From positions 1-64,000 of the forward strand of contig NZ_CAKZKL010000010.1 in the NCBI RefSeq assembly GCF_937123735.1: a DNA stretch of 64,000 nucleotides, given 5' to 3'. Made by a program: the position numbers and the translations under genes. Below, in pieces: positions 60,248 to 64,000 of this stretch. The notes under the pieces are model-generated. The model searched no databases. It was not told where the DNA came from and saw only the letters and a list, made by a program, of their open reading frames with translations. This DNA is from an uncultured Lentibacter sp. (GTDB lineage Bacteria; Pseudomonadota; Alphaproteobacteria; Rhodobacterales; Rhodobacteraceae). Each line of letters begins with the position of its first letter. Positions within the stretch are counted from its first letter, which is position 1.

Positions 60248-60258
60248 CTGCGGTGCAG
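60248..60258. promoter_or_regulatory. PhaR operator upstream of phaR
   Basis: CTGCGGTGCAG matches CTGC-N3-GCAG, 27 bp before the phaR start codon, implying autoregulation. Confidence 0.75.
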
Positions 60259-60284
60259 CACGGCTCATTTGGGAGGATCACGGC

Positions 60285-60851
60285 GTGGACAACACTCAGA
60301 AACCTTTGTTGATTAAGAGGTATGCGAGCCGCCGGCTCTATAACACCGAGACCTCTGATTATGTGACCCTGGATGACATTGCCACGTTCATTCGTGAGGG
60401 GCGCGAAGTGCAGATTGTGGATCTGAAATCCGGTGATGATCTGACGCGCCAGTATCTGTTGCAAATCATTGCAGATCACGAGAGCCGCGGCGAGAACATG
60501 CTGCCGGTTTCTGTGCTCAACGATATCGTGCGCAGCTACACCAATCAGGCAACCCAGATGATGCCGGAATTTCTGCAAGCCAGCTTTGATATGCTGCGCG
60601 AGGGGCAGGAAAAGATGATGCAGAACATGGGCACCATTTCACCGATGGGTCAGATGCCCGGATTTGAGGCGCTCAAGGCCCAGCAGGAAGCGTTTCTCAA
60701 GGCGATGACAGGCGGGTTTGCAGCCAGCACAGGGGCCGCTAAAGCGCCAAGTGCGGAGAGCCGCGCCGCGCCGCAAAGTGGCGAAGACCTGGACGACATC
60801 AAGGCCGAGCTGGCAGCGCTTCAGGCCAAGCTTTCCAAGATGGGCAAGTAA
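60285..60851 (+). CDS. phaR: PHA synthesis repressor PhaR
   Basis: A 188-residue DNA- and PHB-binding repressor. The N-terminal PHB_acc_N domain reads LIKRYASRRLYNTETSDYVTL and DIATFIREGREVQIVDLKSG. The central PHB-accumulation region follows with LPVSVLNDIVRSYTNQATQM. The Ala-rich C-terminus ends in a short coiled coil, DIKAELAALQAKLSKMGK. PhaR binds nascent granules and leaves the operators, inducing phaP. Start GTG 60285 has GGGAGGA 7 nt upstream. Operators of its consensus precede phaC/phaZ, phaP (two) and phaR. Confidence 0.94.
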   Translation: MDNTQKPLLIKRYASRRLYNTETSDYVTLDDIATFIREGREVQIVDLKSGDDLTRQYLLQIIADHESRGENMLPVSVLNDIVRSYTNQATQMMPEFLQASFDMLREGQEKMMQNMGTISPMGQMPGFEALKAQQEAFLKAMTGGFAASTGAAKAPSAESRAAPQSGEDLDDIKAELAALQAKLSKMGK

Positions 60852-60857
60852 CCCCCC

Positions 60858-61823
60858 ATGGCCGAGAATGCGGGGCGGATCACGCTGTGGGGGGTCGAGG
60901 TGTTTATTGCCACGGCAGAAGAGCGCTCGATCACCGCTGCGGCGCGGCGTTTGGGGGCCAGCCCTTCGGCGGTGAGCCAGCAGCTCACCAACCTTGAAGG
61001 CGCGATGGGGGTGACCCTGTTGCAGCGCAATGCGCGCCCTGTCTTGCTGACCCCGGCGGGTGAGATCTTCCGCCGTCGGGCGCAGAATATCATGAATGAA
61101 GCCGAGCAGGTGCGTGCGGAGCTGGCCATGAGCGATCTGCGCGCGCTCACACGGATGCGCCTTGGGATGATCGAGGATTTTGAAGCCGATGTGACCCCGC
61201 AGCTGCTCACCCATATGGCGGGAGAGCTGACCACCTGCCAGTTCTTATTGGAGACAGGCGCGAGCCATTTTTTGCACGACCAGCTTGATGCGCGCGCCCT
61301 AGATGTGATCGTTGCGGCAGAAATGGGCGAGGCGCTCAATGGGCTTGAGGTGCATCCGCTGTTGCAAGACGGTTTTGTGGTGGCGGCACCGAAGGGCGCG
61401 GTGGATCGCAAGGGCGATGTGTTGCGCCAGCTCAAGCGGATGCCGCTTATTCAATATACCTCGCGCCACCATATGGGGCGTTTGATCGCCAATCATCTCT
61501 CGCGGCAGAATTTGCGCTTGTCGCACCGCTTTGAGCTCGACAGCTACCATGCCATTCTCGCCATGGTCGGGCAGGGCGCGGGCTGGACGATCCTGACGCC
61601 GCTCGCGCTGATGCGTGCGCGCCGGTTTGCGCCGAAGATTGATGTGATGCCACTGCCGTTTGAGCCGCTTTCGCGGCGGATCAGCCTCATGGCCCGTGAG
61701 GGGATCTTGCAAGAAATGCCCCGTGGTATGGCCACAAATCTGCGCCCGATATTGCAAGACAGCATCGTGGCGCCAGCTCTGGCCGCCTATCCCGAAGCCG
61801 AGGGCGTTATCAGCCTGCTTTGA
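60858..61823 (+). CDS. LysR-family transcriptional regulator
   Basis: A 321-residue regulator. The N-terminal winged HTH is in ITLWGVEVFIATAEERSITA, AARRLGASPSAVSQQLTNLE and GVTLLQRNARPVLLTPAGEI. The C-terminal periplasmic-binding-like effector domain covers about 95-300, with ELDSYHAILAMVGQGAGWTI near 235. It begins 6 nt after phaR on the same strand, so it may be co-transcribed with it. The target genes and effector are unknown. Its 3' end overlaps the convergent DegT gene by 14 bp. Confidence 0.9.
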   Translation: MAENAGRITLWGVEVFIATAEERSITAAARRLGASPSAVSQQLTNLEGAMGVTLLQRNARPVLLTPAGEIFRRRAQNIMNEAEQVRAELAMSDLRALTRMRLGMIEDFEADVTPQLLTHMAGELTTCQFLLETGASHFLHDQLDARALDVIVAAEMGEALNGLEVHPLLQDGFVVAAPKGAVDRKGDVLRQLKRMPLIQYTSRHHMGRLIANHLSRQNLRLSHRFELDSYHAILAMVGQGAGWTILTPLALMRARRFAPKIDVMPLPFEPLSRRISLMAREGILQEMPRGMATNLRPILQDSIVAPALAAYPEAEGVISLL

Positions 61824-63021
61824 GCGCGGCCACGGGCTTTACCTCTGCGATGGCCGCCAGCAGGGCCTCCGCCACCGCATCCAGCGCGTCGCGCTCCAGC
61901 CGGGCCGGCAGGCGCACATCACAGGCGCGCATAAGCATGGCGCGGGTGCGGGGCAGCTCTGGCAACGGGCCGGGCATGAACTGCCAGTTCCAGAAAGCGC
62001 GGGCGTTGTCTGTGCTCATGCCAAAGACCTGCACCTTGACGCCACGGCGGGCCGCAGCAAGCGCAAAAGCTGTGGTTTGCTCATCGGTGAGGCCAATGAG
62101 GTTGAACTGGAGGCTGTCTGGTGCGCGGGCCTCGGGCGCCAGCTTTTCGGGCACGGCCATCCAGGGGCTTTGCACAAGTTTGGCCGCGACATAGTCGTGG
62201 TTGCGCCGCCCCTTGTGCACCCGCTCGGCCACCAGCGGCAGCTGCGGGCGGATGACGGCGGCGGACAGATTGCTCAGGCGCAGGTTGTAAAGCGGCAGCC
62301 TGTTTTGCCAGCGCGCAAAGGCGGCTTCAAGGGCCGTGTCCATCGCGCCATGCTTGCGCCAGTTGTGCTCATAAGCCCCTGACATGATCACGGCCTGGGC
62401 CAGCAGATCAGCATCATCGGTGATGAGAATACCGCCTTCGCCGGCGTTCACAAGCTTGTAGGACTGGAAGGAAAAACAGCCGATGCGCCCGAGGGTGCCA
62501 ATGTTTTTGCCATGCCATGTGGTGCCCAGGCTATGGGCCGCGTCTTCGATGACGGGGATGTTTCGCGCATCACAGAGCGCCATGATGGCGTCCATATCCG
62601 AGGTGTGACCGCGCATATGGGAGATGATCACAGCGGCGATTTCCTCATCAAGCCGGGCCTCAAAAGCGGCCATGTCGATGCGGTAGTTTTCGCCAACGTC
62701 GCACAGCACAGGCACGCAATCAGCGTGCACCACCGAGGAGGGCACGGCCGCGAAAGTGAAGGCCGGGATCAGCACCCGGGCATCCCGGGGCAGGCCAAGG
62801 GCCTTGAGCGACAGAAAGAGCGCAGCCGAGCAGGACGACACAGCCAGCGCGTATTTTGTGCCCAGAAGCTCGGCAAACTCGCGCTCCAGAAGGGCCACAG
62901 GCGCATCTTCGGGGGCGGTGTAGCGGAAGAGATCACCCGAGGCGAGCAGCGCATCAATGGCTGTGCGGGCGGCTGCGGGGATGGGCTCGGCGTCGTAAAC
63001 GGAGGGGAGAGATTTGCTCAT
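61810..63021 (-). CDS. DegT/DnrJ/EryC1/StrS-family PLP-dependent aminotransferase
   Basis: A 403-residue aminotransferase of the sugar-aminotransferase type. Typical blocks are LLGTKYALAVSSCSAALFLS, ARVLIPAFTFAAVPSSVVHA, NIPVIEDAAHSLGTTWHGK and the Schiff-base region GCFSFQSYKLVNAGEGGILI, with Lys near residue 196. Relatives transaminate nucleotide-linked keto sugars, but no sugar-nucleotide genes are nearby. The neighbours upstream on the same strand are a ferredoxin and a glutamine-synthetase-like enzyme, with a hairpin repeat between. The substrate is unknown. Confidence 0.88.
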   Translation of the reverse strand: MSKSLPSVYDAEPIPAAARTAIDALLASGDLFRYTAPEDAPVALLEREFAELLGTKYALAVSSCSAALFLSLKALGLPRDARVLIPAFTFAAVPSSVVHADCVPVLCDVGENYRIDMAAFEARLDEEIAAVIISHMRGHTSDMDAIMALCDARNIPVIEDAAHSLGTTWHGKNIGTLGRIGCFSFQSYKLVNAGEGGILITDDADLLAQAVIMSGAYEHNWRKHGAMDTALEAAFARWQNRLPLYNLRLSNLSAAVIRPQLPLVAERVHKGRRNHDYVAAKLVQSPWMAVPEKLAPEARAPDSLQFNLIGLTDEQTTAFALAAARRGVKVQVFGMSTDNARAFWNWQFMPGPLPELPRTRAMLMRACDVRLPARLERDALDAVAEALLAAIAEVKPVAALKAG

Positions 63022-63129
63022 GTTCAGAATTCCCGAATTTACTTTTCGGTATATCTAAACGAATTTCAGAAAAAGCAAACCCCCTTATGGGCAAGCATCC
63101 CCCAATGGACAGCTTGTCGCAGCTATGGG

Positions 63130-63210
63130 CTTTTTTCTTGTGGTAAATATTCTAGGGGGGTGTGGGGGGACAAAGTCCCCCCACCGGGTCGGATTTGCGA
63201 AGCAAATTCG
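63130..63210 (-). repeat. Compound hairpin repeat, copy 5 (minus orientation)
   Basis: On the minus strand, 6 nt after the ferredoxin stop: ATTTGC-TTC-GCAAAT (63207-63193), then GTGGGGGGAC-TTT-GTCCCCCCAC (63184-63162), then a tail CCCCCCTAGAATATTTACCA with CAAGAAAAAAG. The same order of parts occurs after murD and after the ABC ATPase gene, with substituted stem bases that keep pairing. Confidence 0.8.
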
Positions 63211-63215
63211 AAAAC

Positions 63216-63530
63216 CTAGAGCTGCGGCACACGCAATATCAGCCCGTCCAGCTCCGGGCTGGCGATGATCTGGCACGACAGCCGCGAGCTGGCCGACCGA
63301 TCGGCCTCGGTGGCGTCCAGCATGGCGTCTTCAAAGTCATCAAGCGGGCCGGTTTTGTCAGCCCAGGCCGGGTCAACATAGACATGGCAGGTGGCGCAGG
63401 CGAGGCTGCCGCCACATTCGCCGATGACATTGGGCACGCTGTTGGCGACGGCGGCCTCCATCATGTTGCTGCCGTTGCGCACCTCAGCGGTGATCTCGCT
63501 GCCATCGGGCAGTTTCCAGGTGACCTGCAT
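63216..63530 (-). CDS. 2Fe-2S ferredoxin (adrenodoxin/putidaredoxin type)
   Basis: A 104-residue ferredoxin. The cluster cysteines are in IGECGGSLACATCHVYV (Cx5Cx2C), with the fourth in SRLSCQIIAS, the vertebrate/putidaredoxin-type spacing. Such proteins feed electrons to oxygenases or cytochromes P450. AGGAAAG precedes the ATG. It starts 12 nt after the glutamine-synthetase-like gene, implying an operon; the partner oxygenase is not in this window. Confidence 0.93.
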   Translation of the reverse strand: MQVTWKLPDGSEITAEVRNGSNMMEAAVANSVPNVIGECGGSLACATCHVYVDPAWADKTGPLDDFEDAMLDATEADRSASSRLSCQIIASPELDGLILRVPQL

Positions 63531-63542
63531 ATCTGTCTTTCC

Positions 63543-64000
63543 TCATATATAGTGGACATAGAAGTCGCGCAGCGCGTCGCCTTCCAGATCGCGGGTTTTC
63601 TTCACTTCCTGCTCTTTCATATAGATGTGGTTGGCGCATAGGAGTTCGCCCACCGCGGCGCAAAGCGTTGTGTCGGCTTTCAGATCGGCGATGGCACCTT
63701 TGAGGTCGGGGGCGGTGCTCTCTTTGGCGTCGGTCTTCTCAAAGCCGTCGCCGGTTTCCATCGCGGGCAGGGCGTAGCCGTTTTCCACGCCCAGAAGCGC
63801 AGCTTGCAGCACGGCGGCTGTGGCGGTGTAGGGGTTTGAGGAGGCATCTGCCATGCGGTGTTCAAGGCGCGCTTTCGCCCCACCTTCCGAGCTGATGCGC
63901 GTGGTGACATTGCGGTGGTCGCCGCCCCAGTTCTTCCAGAAGCCTGAAAGCGAGCCGGGCTGCAGGCGCTGGTAGCTGTTGGCCGTGGGGGCAATGAGGC
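63543..64000 (-). CDS. Glutamine-synthetase-family protein, C-terminal part (5' end beyond the window)
   Basis: The last about 152 residues of a glutamine-synthetase-fold ATP-dependent gamma-glutamyl ligase. Visible from the edge are APTANSYQRLQPGSLSGFWK, WGGDHRNVTTRIS with the active-site Arg region, and ARLEHRMADASSNPYTATAA, corresponding to the IEYRxxDASANPY-like block of the family. The C-terminus ends KTRDLEGDALRDFYVHYI. The DHRN wording and the ferredoxin neighbour suggest a specialised amine/anilide gamma-glutamylating enzyme rather than housekeeping GlnA. The true start is off the window. Confidence 0.85.
   Translation of the reverse strand, partial: LIAPTANSYQRLQPGSLSGFWKNWGGDHRNVTTRISSEGGAKARLEHRMADASSNPYTATAAVLQAALLGVENGYALPAMETGDGFEKTDAKESTAPDLKGAIADLKADTTLCAAVGELLCANHIYMKEQEVKKTRDLEGDALRDFYVHYI

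Overview
The window reads as a chromosomal segment of an alphaproteobacterium of the order Rhodobacterales (Roseobacter-like). The grounds are the GC-rich coding style with many ATGA start/stop overlaps, the gene set (mraZ-led division and cell-wall cluster, SdhE, an LdtR-type MarR regulator, ThyX, PhaZ/PhaC/PhaP/PhaR, DUF1127 gene with 'cuckoo' RNA hairpins) and dispersed GGGGGCTTTGCCCCC hairpins between genes. No rRNA, tRNA, CRISPR array, transposase, integrase or phage gene was found. The first 0.7-0.8 kb does not fit the rest: it opens with a fragment of a triosephosphate isomerase of actinobacterial look, switches near position 345 to a membrane-protein gene on the other strand, and then meets a C-terminally truncated lactate dehydrogenase. 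This is probably a contig-end chimera.

Layout. 1-1.4 kb: suspect left end. 1.6-5.8 kb: uvrD/pcrA helicase, DUF1127 protein with two CCUCCUCCC-loop RNA hairpins, mrp Fe-S carrier. 6.4-15.5 kb: mraZ-rsmH-ftsL-ftsI-murE-murF-mraY-murD, tightly packed, making peptidoglycan precursors and the septal transpeptidase. The cluster stops after murD. 15.6-19.1 kb: a lipoprotein with an HExxH motif, an AT-rich membrane-protein islet, parE. 19.4-28.1 kb: MarR regulator, S15-type hydrolase, a complete dipeptide/oligopeptide-type ABC importer with fused double ATPase, and an alkaline-phosphatase-superfamily hydrolase. 28.4-36.5 kb: a 1057-residue Ig-repeat adhesin with its own type I secretion system (TolC-like lipoprotein, LapB-like ABC protein, HlyD-like adaptor). 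36.5-42.9 kb: plsC-like acyltransferase, MATE pump, aspartate aminotransferase, XRE regulator, sdhE, ldtR, DUF1194 protein, glyoxalase I.

42.9-45.3 kb: a surface lipoprotein of transferrin-binding-protein type paired with a Slam-type outer-membrane translocon. 45.5-47.7 kb: thyX, a small secreted protein, a cold-shock protein, an ArsC/Spx-like protein. 47.7-50.2 kb: a four-gene bufferin operon (precursor peptide BufA, DUF692 maturase BufB, DUF2063 partner BufC, DoxX), expected to make a copper-binding modified peptide. 50.4-56.2 kb: thrS, three alpha/beta hydrolases, a GNAT-like protein and a 50-residue membrane peptide. 56.2-60.9 kb: polyhydroxyalkanoate depolymerase, synthase, phasin and repressor PhaR, with four matching CTGC-N3-GCAG operators at three promoters. 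60.9-64 kb: LysR regulator, DegT-type aminotransferase, 2Fe-2S ferredoxin and the C-terminal end of a glutamine-synthetase-like enzyme that runs off the window.

The most interesting systems are the bufferin RiPP operon, the Slam/lipoprotein pair, the adhesin-T1SS locus, and a compound multi-hairpin repeat present in five copies, four of which share a conserved 3' tail.
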